From the NCBI RefSeq assembly GCF_029962835.1, contig NC_080577.1:5952001-6016000 (forward strand): DNA of 64,000 nucleotides. The letters run 5' to 3'. This DNA comes from Magnolia sinica (Eukaryota > Streptophyta > Magnoliopsida > Magnoliales > Magnoliaceae). Shown piece after piece: positions 11,774 to 24,954 of the stretch; position 1 is the first letter of the stretch; every line of letters starts with the position of its first letter. A program made the position numbers and the translations under genes. The notes beneath the pieces are model-generated. The model ran no database searches and was not told the origin of the DNA. It saw only the letters and a program-made list of their open reading frames with translations.

Positions 11774-13668
11774 AATATACATACACACACGTACACACCC
11801 ACACATGCACGCAAACATCACAGTGGCCTCAACACAAACACACACAGTGGGCTCCACCGTCCGCCTGGACGGTGGCAGCAAAACACAAATACCACTGTGG
11901 GCTCTATGTGGGGCCCACCATAATGTTTATATTTCATCCAACCCATTGGTAAGGTCAAGTAGACCTAGATGAAGGGTGAAAACAAATTTCACCGTGATCC
12001 AAAACTTCTGTGGGCCCAAAAAGGGTTTCAAAGGTAGAGGTTCAATCCCACTGTTTCATACGGTGTGGGCCACCTGAGCCTTGGATAGTCCTGAAATTTA
12101 GATGGTGGTCCACTTCCCTTAAGGCCCACCATATGAATGGATTGGATGACAAATAAACATCAAGGTGGGGCCCAGCTGCTGCATTTCTGACACAGCAGCA
12201 GCAGCTGCTGTGTAGCTTGTTTTATTTTATTTTTTTTTAAGAAAAGATGATTTCCTGTAGTTTTTCACAGGTGGGGCCCACGTCCGATAATCCACTCCGT
12301 CCAATGGCCCTCCATAGCTCAAGACAAGCAAAAGAAGCCCAATATTGGGCATATTTCGACGTATGAAAATATCAGGGAAGGTTTCAATGGTGAAAACCAC
12401 TGTTTGCCATGCTATGGCCCGCCTGAAAGTCTGATCGGTCCCATTTTTCGGCTCAACGCCTAAGACAAGCTTGGAAGAGGAATGGACGGCGTGGATTAAA
12501 TACCTACATCAAGGTGGGCCCTATAAAAGTAGGCCACCTCAAATGCACGGTAACAAGCTAACATTTATGCTTTCCCTTCTTGTCCAGCGTCCAGGGACGC
12601 TGGACGGTTTGGCAGCCCACATACGTTGGGGTGGGCCTTGCTTAGGTGGGCCATCAAATGATGGATGGCGCGGGTACTACACATATAAGGTGGGCCCCAC
12701 TTATAAATGGGCCGGATAAAATACCTACTTCATGGTGGGGTCCAACTTAATGGGCCACGCAACTTCATTATCACCACACATAAAAAGAAAGGAAGTAGAG
12801 AGGGAGAGAGAGAGAGTGTGACCCGCGTGATGGAGGGACCCCGGCACTATGGGCCCTCCCTTGCACTAAATTATACATCAAGTGGGTCCCATTACATGTG
12901 GGTCCATGAAATCGAAATCCAACGGTGGAGATCCCTTCTCCACTAAAATAGACGGTCTAGATGACCCTAAGTATGCAAGAAAATAAACATCATGATGGGG
13001 TCCATGGAGAATGGCCCCATCATGGAATGATCATAATGATCCAAGTGGGCCATCGGCCACATCTTAGGGTCTAAAGTGAGTCCAAACCATTGATCGGTTG
13101 GCCTCACTTGGCCCATCTTAAAAACATCAAAAACTACCCTATCAAAGCACCCACCGCTTGATCTTCTTGCTCCCTTGACTTCCTTAGCTCCTTGTGCTTC
13201 TCTTTGATGGAGGAAGATGAGAAATGGATGGCTAGGATGGGAGATCTAGGAATGGAAAGGTGGGCCACACTTGTAGCTTGGAAGAGTTGGAGGGCTCATA
13301 CGTATGGGATTTTTTTGCTTACTTTGGGAGAGTTTGAAAATGAGAGAGACTTGTAAAGGGAGAGAGAAAGAGGGAGTGATGGGTGATGGAGTGATGGATG
13401 TGGTGGTGATGGGTGTAAGAGGCTCTTTTTTGACTTTTGTGGTAAAAGTTTAAGAGAAGGTATGGGTTGTAAGAAACTTTTTGACTTTGGGGCTTGCTTG
13501 GGAAAGGGTGAAAGGTGATGTGTACTTTACATGATGGGATTGATGGGTTGATTGATTAATGTGACACCTTATAGAGATTCTCTCAGAATTTGCACGTGCG
13601 GCGTTTTCCTCGCACCGAACGCTGGCCCACATCTCCCGACCAGGGCATCGCATCGGCGAGCGAGTCGC

Positions 13669-13804
13669 GGACTTTCAGATCTCGTTAAGATGTGTTGATT
13701 ACTTTTATACTTTAAAATTTTGAATAACACGTAGAAATGTTGATGATTAGTATCAGTACCTTAGATCATGGCTAAGTAGTGATACTTGATGCAATGTAGA
13801 GATG
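13669..13804 (+). repeat. 136-bp direct repeat, right copy
   Basis: This is the partner of 9849-9984, of equal length. It leads directly into the Copia gag start near 13802, so it is the copy still in its original place. Confidence 0.75.
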
Positions 13805-13865
13805 GTCACCAAAGCGTTAATCGCTGAACAGCTCAAAGGACAACAATTTGACGGTAACAACTATG

Positions 13866-13925
13866 AAGACTGGTCCTGCGCGGTGCAAAGCCTTATGGAC
13901 GAGGATGACATATCGCATACACTAA
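13866..13925 (+). repeat. Gag segment duplicated on both sides of the inverted LTR
   Basis: About 58 bp, containing GACTGGTCC, GGTGC and TGGACGAGGA in the same order, recur at about 14408-14466 with roughly 80 percent identity. The two copies flank the inverted LTR. Confidence 0.7.
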
Positions 13926-13931
13926 TACCAC

Positions 13932-14407
13932 TGAAAGAAAGTGTGGAAATGTGAGCCCTCAAGATCTGACAGTCTACATGATATGGAACCTCCACAAAGC
14001 TGAAGATGAATGGTCTAGATCCAACGGTCCACCTATTCACTACTGGAGCAAATAGGTCTAATCAATCCTCTGATTCTACGGTATAGATGACCCCGGATTA
14101 CGATCTATGACTTAGATTGTCCTAAGGACAAACTAAATGGACAAATTTTAATATACCACTTTTCCTATTCTTTTACTCTTGTTATTCCTTAATCATTTTT
14201 TACGAGAGAGCCTCATCTTATTTATAAAAAAGGATGGGAGTTTGGATGAGACCAGAAATTATCCGGTCTTATCCCTATCTCCTCATCGTATTCAAACTTG
14301 AATTTGAAAACTATCTCTTAACGGAAGAGGCCGGAAGAGGCTTAAACTCATAGGACCCACCCACTAGTGATTGCTCACCAGTGGGCCCCAATGGCCTATG
14401 TCCAACA
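13932..14407 (-). repeat. Inverted Copia LTR inserted within gag
   Basis: Read on the minus strand this matches the Copia LTR from TGTTGGACATAGG to its TTTCA end. It carries the LTR TATA region as well. It has no matched 5-bp duplication. Instead the flanks carry the 58-bp gag duplication. It may be a solo LTR or a rearranged piece of the same family. Confidence 0.8.
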
Positions 14408-16837
14408 TAGACTGGTCCCGCATGGTGCGAAGCCTTCTGGACGAGGACAACATATCACATGCACTCACGCTATGGATATGTGTATCTCATCCCATACAAA
14501 TCTGAGGCTTTTCATTGTTTTCTTAAATATAAAACTGTGGTGGAAAATCAGCTTGAGAAAAAAATTAAAATCATTCGATCTAATAAATGTGGCGAGTATA
14601 CATCTGAAACGTTTAAATCATATTGTGAAAACGTTGACATTGTTCGGCAGTACACAATGGCTTACACTCTACAACAAAATGGTGTTGCGGAGAGAATGAA
14701 TATGACACTATTAGACATGGTTAGATCGATGATGGCACAAGCCAATCTCTCTACCACATTCTAGGGAGACGCACTGTTAACAGCCGTCTACGTCCTTAAT
14801 AAAGTCTCATCCAAATCCATTCCTAAGACCTCATATGAGATGTGGTCTGGGAGGATTCCTTCTTTAGCCAACCTACGCCCTTGGGGATCTTCGGGATATG
14901 TTTTGCTGCATGCTCCGCATATAGTAAACTTGATAGTAAAACCATTGAATGCGTGTTCATAAGGTACCTTATGCATTCAAAGGGATATGTTCTAGTTTAT
15001 GAGAACCATCGACGATGGATTGATATAGAATCTCGTGACGTGACCTTTGTCGAAGATAGATACCACAGCCGAATGAAGCAAAAGATTCCAGTAGAACTCT
15101 TTGAAATACTCAATGTATCTCAGGAGAGTGAGAGTTCTGCTTCTCAAAATAATGATGCTCCTATACTTCGTCAGGACAGTGGGAGAACATCTCACCAGGC
15201 TCTTAAGTTACATCGAACCGAAAGAGGATTGATTCCCCGAAGATACTTTGATATTGAGGGGAAGACATTCTCTTGTGTTGCGGTTGATAATGATGAGTTT
15301 AATTCGTATAAGAATGCATTATTATCTTCAAAATCAGCCGATTGAGTGACTGCTATGGACGAAGAGATAGCTTCTATGGAGAAGAATAAAGTCTTGAAAC
15401 TTGTTGATCTGTCTTCCAATCACAAAGCAATAGGTAATAAGTGGATAATAAAGATCAAAAGAAAGTCAGATGGTACAGTGCACAAGTATAAAGTACGAGT
15501 AGTTGCTAAAGGTTTTACACAAAAAGAAGGTATTAATTACGAGAAAAGTTTTTCACCTGTTGCAAAGTTCTCCTCAATTCGCATGATCTTGTCCATTGTC
15601 ACAATTTTAAACTTAGAGTTATATCAGATGGATGTAAAGACCGCATTTTTAAATGGTGACTTGGATGAAGAGATATACGTGCAATAGCCCATGGGTTATG
15701 AGGACAAAAAGCATCCAAAGAAAGTCTGTAAGTTGTTGAAATCTATCTATGGGCTAAAGCAATCTTCAAGACGGTGGTACATGAAGTTCCACTTAGCCAT
15801 CACTATTTTTAGATTCACGATGAGTGAAGAAAATCATTGTGTATACATGAAACGGTCTGGAAAATCTTTTCTGATACTATCTCTATATGTAGACGATATC
15901 CTGCTAGCTAGTAATAACATGCAATTGTTGATATTGACTAAAGATTGGGTATTCTCAAACTTTGAGATGAAAGATCTCGGTGAAGCCAACTTTATTCTTG
16001 TAGTAAAAATCATCAGGGATCGCCCTAAGAAATTTTTAGGCTTGTCTTAGGCCACCTATACATAAAAGATCTTAAAGCAATTCAGGATGAAAAATTCAAA
16101 AGTTGTTGAAAACCATATGGATAAAGTTATCAAGTTAGACAGAAAATCATGTCCCCAGACTAAAGCTAAGAAATTGGCTATGTCCTCAGTAACTTATGCA
16201 AGTGCAGTAGAGACCTTAATGTATACTATGTTTTGCACCAAATCGGATATTAGCTATGCAGTTTGAATAGTTAACCGTTAGCAGAGTAACCCAGGACAGT
16301 CTCATTAGCAAGCCGTCAAACGTATATTTCACTATCTCAGAGGAACAAAGTACTTAATATTGTGTTATGAAAGCACAAGCCTCGAGCAAAGGATATTCTG
16401 ATGCTACTTGGGGTAATGACGCTGACGAGGGAAAGTCTATTTCAGGATATGTATTCTTACTCAGAGGAGGAGCCATCTCATGGTCGAGTAAGAAACAGAC
16501 ATCCATAACTCTTTCATCTATGGAGGCCAAGTACATTACATGTTGTGCTGCAGTTCAAGAGTGTGTATGGGTTCATAGATTTTTACTAGGTTTGGGTATT
16601 ATACCGAGCGTTCGTCAGCCTATATCGCTGAAGATAGACAATACTTCTGCCATTAACTTGGCGAAAGACCTTAAACACCACCAGAAGTCCAAGCACATTG
16701 AGATCAAGTATCATTACGTCCGCGATCAAGTGAGAGATAAGAAGGTCGCCCTCAGCTACATTCCTACTAAGGAGATGATGGTTGATCCCATGACGAAACC
16801 TATAACCAGAGATTTATTTCAAGTTCACTTCAGGTAG

Positions 16838-18033
16838 ATAGGATTAAGGAAAACTTGAGCGATATACTAGTTTTTAAGTACCTTTCATCTTTCATTAATG
16901 AATAACACATTCCATTTATTCAATATTGAACACTAATATAAACTAGATAAGTAGATCATCAGCATTTACCTTGAGATTTGTAGGATTTCTATTTTTGTCG
17001 GTAGGCCGGTCACCCACATGCATAAGTAAACCAACCTTGAATGTACAAGAGAGGTACATTTGGGGCCATGTTCATACGTTGAGATATGGACTTCTCTTTA
17101 TTGTGAATAATAAAGGATGAAGATATGAGTGAATCATATCCGCCTACAATATTAAAATATTGAAGATGAGACTGATAAAGTCGAACAATATAATCGCACC
17201 ATTCATTTCATGCGATCAATGTTATGGCCTGAATTGATAGTCATATTGTGAGGTTATGAGATGATTCGTATCTCATGTAGAATAACATGCGTATTGTAGA
17301 CCTGACATACATCTAGTATTGTTTACTTTACGACGTAAATTGTAGCCACGTGTTAGGACCTTACCTGCAGATTGCTTTAATTCAATCTAATCATTGTAAC
17401 GTGCGAGTAGTCAATCCCGTAGATGACTCTTTGTGTCCTTAAGTACTCTCCTCTTATGTATAGGAGGATGAGATTAAGTGTCACTACTTTAGTGTACTAT
17501 GACGAAAGGTCTTTGATTGGCCAAACTTAATTATGCTAGGAAAGTTGCTTGATTGATTCCAAATTACACATTTGCGTCAGGAAGATCCTGCAACAGTTAC
17601 ACTAAATACGCACTTAAAGACTTATCCGTTGGCAGTGTCGAGTTGTTTTTATTAGACTTTTGTAAATAATATTTTTTCTTAAAAGCATATATATGTATTA
17701 TTTTAAATTGGTTTTAGTTGAAGTTTGTGTAAAATCGAGCTTTCAGAATAACTCGATAAGTTGGATAAATGTGTACGTTGGCTGAGTACTTAGATTGGGA
17801 GTTAACTCCATCCGGTGTGGTCATGTGGACTAGGACAGGCATTGCAAAGCTTAGGTTATTGAATACTATATAGGTGGTCACTTAATGCTTAAACACCTGT
17901 GAGAAGATTACGGTAATCCAGCTGGTCCTACGCCTTTGATTCTTTTGATTGCGATGTTTGGTTTTAATTGTTATTAGGCGAGTTAAATGGACAAGTTTTT
18001 TGTCCCTATCCCACAATGTGATTGAGTGGGAGA
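16838..18033 (+). other. Copia 3' untranslated region
   Basis: About 1.2 kb between the end of RNase H and the 3' LTR. I see no gene or further repeat here. It ends with a purine-rich tract (GTGGGAGA near 18026-18033) immediately before the LTR, as expected for a polypurine tract. Confidence 0.6.
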
Positions 18034-18267
18034 TGTTGGACATAGGCCAATGAGGCCCACTGGTGAGTAATCACTAGTGGGTGGGTCCCATGAGTTTAAG
18101 CCTCTTCCGTTAAGAGATAGTTTTTAAATTCAAGTTTGAATAAGATGAGGAGATAAGGATAAGACTGGATAACTTCTGGTCTCATCCAAACTCTCATCCC
18201 TTCTTATAAATAGGATGAGACTCTCTCGTGAAAAAATGATTAAGGAATAATGAGAGTAAAAGAATAG
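18034..18267 (+). repeat. Copia 3' LTR, first part
   Basis: It starts TGTTGGACATAGG and contains a TATAAATAGG box at 18205-18214. It is cut at 18267 by the insertion of the long LTR element and continues at 28042. Confidence 0.85.
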
Positions 18268-21200
18268 TGTAACATCCTGGATTTTTCACTGTTTTGGATT
18301 TCCAAAAAATCCTTGAAATTTTCTTCTATAATTAGTTTATAATATCACTTACTGACCATTAAAACTCAATGTTAATTGTATAACTAAATTAAAGATCTAA
18401 TCGAAGCTGAGTCAGATAAGGCCCGGATCTTGACTAATAGACCAAATCAACTCCGTTACTCTTTTAGCCTAAAACCGATGATTTAGAGTAACCATGAGCA
18501 AATCTCCACTTTCACTAGTTATAAATGGGTCACACTATGAATATAGTTAATCCAAACCCTAATCATTGCCCACGAGAAATCTCACTATTAAATTCATTCC
18601 AGAAATGCCCCGATTCTCCGAACAAGCTCTAGACCGCTCGTTGATGGGCCACTAGTTCCAAAACTATAAAATAATGTCCGTTTTATTGGGCTTGACGTCC
18701 ATTGTGGGAGTCGGACCTGGGTACCACCCAGAACCGCTCAACTTGAGCCAAAGGACGAGTGCATGAGAAGCGCAAATACCCCAAAGAAAGGAGCTGGAAC
18801 TTAAGTGAATTGGGTCATCCACTCTTATGTAAAGTTGAGGATTTCGGACCTTCGGTTTACGACCAAACTTCACACGTGGAGTGAGGATATTTTCCTGCTC
18901 ATATCCGTATAGCCACAGCCCCGATTGACCATCGACAACCATTGAACAGACTTCTATCATATCTGTCGATCGGCACATCCAAATGGCGGGCCGATCATAT
19001 CCATATGTAGATCATCATTAGGGTTAACTATCCTATGATGTATATTGACTTGTACACCCCATAGTAGGCCCTAGAGGCTAAAAAAACTCTCCTATAGGGT
19101 TAGTATAATAAAAACCCAACACTTAGGGCCATTGGCACCAAATCTGACATTATAAAAGGGCCTCATTTGGGGCACCCCTCTTCCCATACGATTTTCCATC
19201 TTCAAAGGAGAGAAAGAGGGAGAGAGTAAAGAGAGGAAAGAGAGCAAGGAGAGAAAAAGAGAGTGAAGGAGAGCAAGGGTGGACCATAGATCGAGGTGGG
19301 CCCAAGGGGAACTCAATCTTGCAACTCCCTATCCCTTCTCCAAAGAAAAACCCTACACCACAACCACAAGAATCGTTCCATTTATCGTCTAGGTAAGATC
19401 CCTCATCCTTTTTTCTTAAAACTCTTGTGTTAAGAAGAGATTGGCATGGATTTCTAGCATGCAAATGTGTGCTTTAGGGATTCCAGCCGATCGACCCCAA
19501 ATCCACCCTCATAGGTCGTTTCTAAGATCTCAACGATTCATAGGTGCGGACTATTATCCTTAGGTGGTCTAGCACCAACTATACTATGAGCCTAATGATT
19601 TTGATTGCTTGAATGATATATTTGAAAATTCTAGAGAAAACCTAGGAATTGTATGTTTAGTTTGAAATTGCACGAAATGGTATGTTTGTTTAGTTCTCAC
19701 ATGATGTTGTTCTTGCCTCTCACATGATTTACTACAATAGTTGAATATATGTCCATGTCTTGATTGATTCCTCATATGATGTGCCCTATAACATGTATGA
19801 TTCATTGATTCTTGTGCATTTTGATTCTAAGGGATGTAGGAAGTGCTTAACTTCCTCACCAACCCACACCACACACACACACACACCTTGTTCGTGATAT
19901 TCTTAGCTTTGCTTGCTAGGAGAAATTGGAATTGTATGCTGAGAAAAATGAGAACATGATGTTGTTTATGCTAGTTGATACATTGATAGTTGACATGTTA
20001 TGGATCACCATCCAAACCTTTGGGTTGGTTAGGAATATGAGGAAGTGAAGGTGGTCCCGCTGGTAGGACTATCCTAAGGTTAAACCCATGGATTTGGGGG
20101 AGTGCATGCAGGTGACAGTAGTTAGACTACCTGGGTCACTTGTACCCGATGTCGTCTGTCACGTGTTTGCCTGACTCAAGTAGTTTAACCTATTTACTGA
20201 CCAACCTTGATTGTTAACCCTATTTGCTCACATATGTATGAAACCTGGAATACCCTATAACCGTTGTAGCCCATCGATAATCAAATTGAAACTAATCCAC
20301 CGCCTCGTGAGCCGGGCATGGTGGAATGGGACACTGTGTCCGAAGTGTCGGCCTACGCTGGGGTGCCGCACCTCCCCGTAGTGACTGCGAGCAATCCCTT
20401 TCTCTCGGCACTCCCCATGTGCTTGAAGTTGGGGATGGGGAACCCAACGGGATTAAGGACCGCAAGGTCCCAGTCTCAGACGTTGGAGGGCCTTGGCCTC
20501 ACCACCAGCTCAAGGCATTGATACGTGGGGTGTATCAGATTCTCCAACCTTCTGGATGAATGAACTTAACTAAGAACTCGGCTAACACAACCACATTGCA
20601 TCGCACTAGTTAGGGTGGTGACTCGGCAGTCGAGGTCGCTCTAAGGGAGTATTGGTCATATGCGATCGTTAGATGGAGTCGCTCTAGTGAGAGTTGTGGC
20701 GAGGGCATGCATCATATCATCCGTCATGCATGTGCATTAATAAGATTAGTTAGGTGTTTATAATTAATTATTTTTCATTAAATTCATATTATAACTGATG
20801 CTTGTTACAACTTAAGACTAATAACACCTACTGAATTAATCACTCACTCTTACTCTAGGATGGTGTTTTAAAACACCAACCAGACTCTTCCATAGGTGCA
20901 GGTGATGCAGAGCATGAGGAGCCTGGCGGCGTGAGTCTTAAAGAGGAGGACGAGCTGTCCTACTTCCATCTGATGGACGGTTCTCCATCGGCCTTGTAGA
21001 CAGATTCGGATCGCTGGGGGTTAGACTCAGCTCATTATTCATTTTGGACATATTTTTGTGATTTTATTGGGCAACACCTTGTGCGACCCTTTTACATTCT
21101 TTTAGTTGTGTATATATATTTAGCCTATTTCATTTCAGTAGACTGGTTGTGGTTGTGTTTCATGCTTTAAGAAATTTCATACTGCGCATTTAAACCTGAT

Positions 21201-21290
21201 TAATCATAAAACAATAAAATTGATTATAAGTGACACATGGAAACTTGGGAGTCGAATGTATGCATGACTCCCAATTTTCAGGGCGTTACA
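18268..21290 (+). repeat. 5' LTR of the LARD-like element
   Basis: 3,023 bp, colinear with 24955-28036. It contains GA-rich DNA near 19200-19280 and a TATAAAAGG box near 19152. Confidence 0.87.
19152..19160 (+). promoter_or_regulatory. LTR TATA box
   Basis: TATAAAAGG lies about 880 bp into the 5' LTR and is conserved at 25862-25870 in the other LTR. A GA-rich leader follows in both. This is the likely promoter of the element. Confidence 0.55.
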
Positions 21291-24200
21291 AGATGGTATC
21301 AGAGCAATAGTTTGGAATCCATTGGGTCATGGGTCATGAACTCACTAACGCGTCCGCTGACTTGAGAGGATACACAATATAAAACACAATGGGGACTTAG
21401 AACGCTAGGAACCATCCCAGGCCCTGAACCAACAATTGTAGACGGAGGGTAGGACTTCCAAGGAGTTAAGAATGGGTAGCGAGAGAGGGAATAGTGACGC
21501 TAGAGAAGGAGATGCGAGAGTCTTACAGTGCCACGACCCATTCCCGGGCAAGAAATTGAGAACTTGACGGTAAGATTCGATTCGATTAACTAGGAAATAT
21601 AGCTAGTTTAGTCCACCAAGTTCCTAGGGCCCATTGGGCCAACTGAAATAGGTGGGATCAGGGTGAATGAATTTTAGAGTAACGATAAATGCTGGTAAGG
21701 TATTGTCCCTGGGATGAGTGCATCCCATGTTCTATAATGCCTCGTTGGGATGTATTCAATTAAGGGTAAATCCCGGGTCTTCCTTCCCAATTATGCTTAA
21801 AAATTCGTCATCCTAGGATTTGAAAATCCCACATTACACCTTCCAACGCAAGGCTCATTTAGCAAAGCCTATGAAGTAAATTTGAGTCTCATCCCACACT
21901 CGTTCCAGACGTGCCATTCCCAATCTTGAGCTGGGATTGGCATTGTAATCCCATTTAATATAGCTTAATATCACTGGCCAAATAGGCCTAAGTCCAAATT
22001 CCCTCTCTCCCATCTATCTTGTTAAAATCTTCACCTACCTTCACTCTGTTCTTTAAGTTTTCCCAGTACATTGATAGGAACGAGCTGGGAATTGAGTGAT
22101 CAAACGATCGGAGCCATCGTCCTAGTCCAAATGACCTAATATTGGACCAAATTTGATAGTTCCGACCCATTCGGGGATGAAGACAGAGGTGAGCGAAAAT
22201 TTACCGAAATTAGTAAAACTGTAGAAAAATCAGATTTTGACTGCTAACCGGGGGGAATCTTACAAAACCACTTGGCTCATTGCATAAATCGGCTTCTCCT
22301 ACCCCAAATTCATATATGACATGTCGAATAACTCATTCTAGTTTGTGAGATATGCATGTCGGAAGACATCGATCGCCTGAGAAGCCAAAGGGCCCACGTG
22401 ACCCCCGCCTGGGAAGCTAGAGGCCCGCGTACCCCCCACCGACCGGCATTGCCTCCGCAGCCCACGTTGCCCCTATCAGCCCGCATTGCCCCCGTCGGAT
22501 TTTCCTGCGAATTTGAGTCCACTTCAAAAATTCATATCTCATTCGTTACAACTCCAATTTAGGTGATTCAAAAGCCAGATTGAAACTTGATGAGTATAGT
22601 TTTATATAAAAATAATTAAAAAAATAAAATAAAAACTATAATATAGTTAAAATTAAGATATTTTACCAACTATGTAAAAATTATTAATTTCGGACAACTA
22701 TTGCTCCTAGAATTTTAATAATTTATCTACAAATCTAAATGATATGAAATTTTGTGATATGACTTAAAGATTGATGGTAAATTTTCATAAACATTTTAAA
22801 AATAATTCAGTTACTAAAATTATAAGAAACAATACAAGATGGGTCCCCTCCTCCCTTTCAATGTACACACGAGTTGGGCCCATTTCCCTTGCTATTTAGG
22901 ACTATCTAGAGTCCATAAAACCTATCTCTACTACTCCCATTACCCTCCACCATCTCTTGTAAACCCTAGAGAAAACTCTTCCTCTCTCAATCTCAAAACC
23001 CAATCCCCAACCCCACCATCTTCTTCTTCACTCTAACCCATCTCAATCCCCATTCTCTCAAGCCCTTTCCAAACTTTTCTCAATCTCATTTCTTCAACTC
23101 ATTCATAATAACTTCTCAACTTCCATCCCTCAAATCCATTTTCTTAAATTCATCTCCAAATTCATCTCACTCAACATCTCCAAACCTATCTTTTCTTCTT
23201 CTCCAAACCCATCATCAAAAACTCATTACTACAATCATTTCTTCTTCTTTTCTTTCTTCCAAAGGCAACCATTAAACTAGAATATGATCATCTAAAACTC
23301 AAATGGGTCATCCTATGGAATAGTTGAGAAGGAACATCCACTGTCAGTTATATATGGGGCCTACCATGGTCTTTATCTGCCACCCAATCTATTCATCTAA
23401 TGTGCTTCATCACAGATAGGTGATGTTGCTCTAAATGAAAATAAATAAACTGTGATTCCATATACACATCCCCATCTGAATATTGTGTTGTCTATAATTA
23501 AAGATACTTTGTAGCCATGGATATTCAATGCTAGATTTTAGTACCAATGTTGGGTGTGGAAGTGGCTAGGAAACGGATCAATCATGAAGACAGATGGTTG
23601 ACTGTGGATAGATTTAGGTTTGGATTATTAGTTTCCTGTTGAACTGCCTTAGGAATTAACTGTTGGCCGGATGGTTGACTAGTGAAGAGTTTGCTGAAAT
23701 AGGAGCTAATAAGCAAGTTCCAGGACAGGCTATGGGTGTTGAAAATAGTTCTAGAAGCAGAAACTAAACAACAAGCTGAATCTACTAATGGGTTTTGTTG
23801 CAAACACAAAATAGGTTATAATGAATTGAATTTAAACAGGTCTGCAGTAGAAACCAAATGTGCAGTGAAAGATAAGAATGTTTATTTCTAATAATACTAG
23901 GAATCATCCTATGATTAGACTAATTTTTATATATTTTTCTATTTTAAGTAGTTTTCAACGCAATCGAATTAGGACCCTTGAGTAGGATTGGGTTTCATAG
24001 TTTAAGGCTCCGAAAGTTTGTATTAAAGGCAGACTATAGTAAAATATGTCAAGTTTTTCTATTCTGTTAAAGATTTAAGGTTCGTACCACATTGAGAAGA
24101 CATTCTTCGTCTTTCCTTTTCTGTATCCTTCTTAATGTTATTAGCACTTCAAACCTCTAAAATACCGTAGAACTTTCGATTCTTCCTTCCCTCTCGAAGT

Positions 24201-24954
24201 TTAGGAAACTGAAGTGCAATCTGCTCCTAATCCACTAGACATGAGATCGAAATGGTGATATACATATAAGATTTTATACTATTAGAAACCTTTTTAGGAT
24301 AATCATTTGACCATAAGCACCGTGGGAGATTTAAATCACTAACTTAGACAAGAATTAAAATGAGAACTCTCTCGGATCAAGACCCAAAAGATAACCTTGT
24401 AAATAGGAGATTTAAACTTTTCAATAATGGTCATTCCCTAAACATTTAGATTGATCAGACTACGAAATTACAGAAATATACACCTACGAAGCATTCGCGG
24501 CTTGACTCAATTCTTAATCCTAAGCGACTACCAATGGACTCACTACTTTAACCGAGCAGAAGACTAGGATCCACCAGGACGAAGAAGGGATACGATGAGC
24601 CTTCTACCCTTGTCAGGTAGATGATCGACGTATCGAGTTCAAGCCCTCCACAACCGTCTCTCCATATTAGTCTAACATTGAAAACAAATATTTTTACTCT
24701 AGATAGAGAAAAACCGTCGCGATAAATCTAAATCTTTAAAAATAAATAGATAAATAAATAAATTTTAGTAAACCATCAGGGTAAAAAAGTTTTAAGAGAG
24801 GTAGACTAAAATGAGCCAACCTAGTATAGATAGTATGTACCCTACCACGCATATAAACTTGAAATCAACAAACCTAGGCAAATGAATTAATGAAACCTTT
24901 ACTTACTACCCTTAGGCAATTTCGAGGACGAAATTGTTTTTAAGGGGGATAGAG
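21291..24954 (+). other. Interior of the LARD-like element, no coding domain
   Basis: It begins with the primer site TGGTATCAGAGC at 21294-21305. No gag, protease, RT or integrase signature is visible on either strand. At about 22285-22355 a stretch resembles, on the minus strand, a conserved piece of the Gypsy LTRs at 829-1485 and 34474-35190 (the block around CCCCAAATTCATATATGA). The stretch at 22920-23260 is C/T-rich. Confidence 0.7.

Larger units (their letters stand above)
9985..13668. mobile_element. 3.7-kb inserted block with an LTR-like left end
   Basis: The left edge reads TGTCACGCCCCAAACTCGG, the start typical of many plant Gypsy LTRs, but no matching CA end, primer site or second LTR is visible. 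The block holds a TGGGCC repeat array (11210-11660), dinucleotide repeats (11734-11773), GTGGGCCC-type MITE pieces (11900-12300 and 12400-13100) and GA-rich DNA (12790-12820 and 13320-13380). No coding domain is recognisable. It is probably an incomplete LTR fossil carrying smaller repeats. Confidence 0.5.
13802..16837 (+). pseudogene. Copia gag-pol remains (fossil)
   Basis: A short gag beginning at 13802 is followed by integrase-core-like sequence (about 14460-14760 and 14840-15345), reverse transcriptase (about 15346-16050, with QMDVKTAFLNGDL and LYVDDILLAS) and RNase H (about 16367-16837, with SISGYVFLL and SSMEAKY). This is the Copia order. Gag is mostly missing, an inverted LTR is inserted in it, and the coding region is broken in several places. 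It would not be expected to make a working polyprotein. Confidence 0.85.

Noticed and set aside
14020-14410. A host gene or promoter in the stretch before the Copia integrase
   Set aside because: It aligns along its length with the inverted Copia LTR.
19092-19464. Open minus-strand frames in both 3-kb LTRs (also 25782-26238)
   Set aside because: They overlap a GA-rich leader, give Leu/Ser-rich low-complexity peptides, and are present only because the LTR is duplicated.
21294-21305. TGGTATCAGAGC as part of a tRNA gene
   Set aside because: It directly follows a 3-kb LTR and is only the 12-base primer site, also seen at 6894 and, inverted, at 59786.
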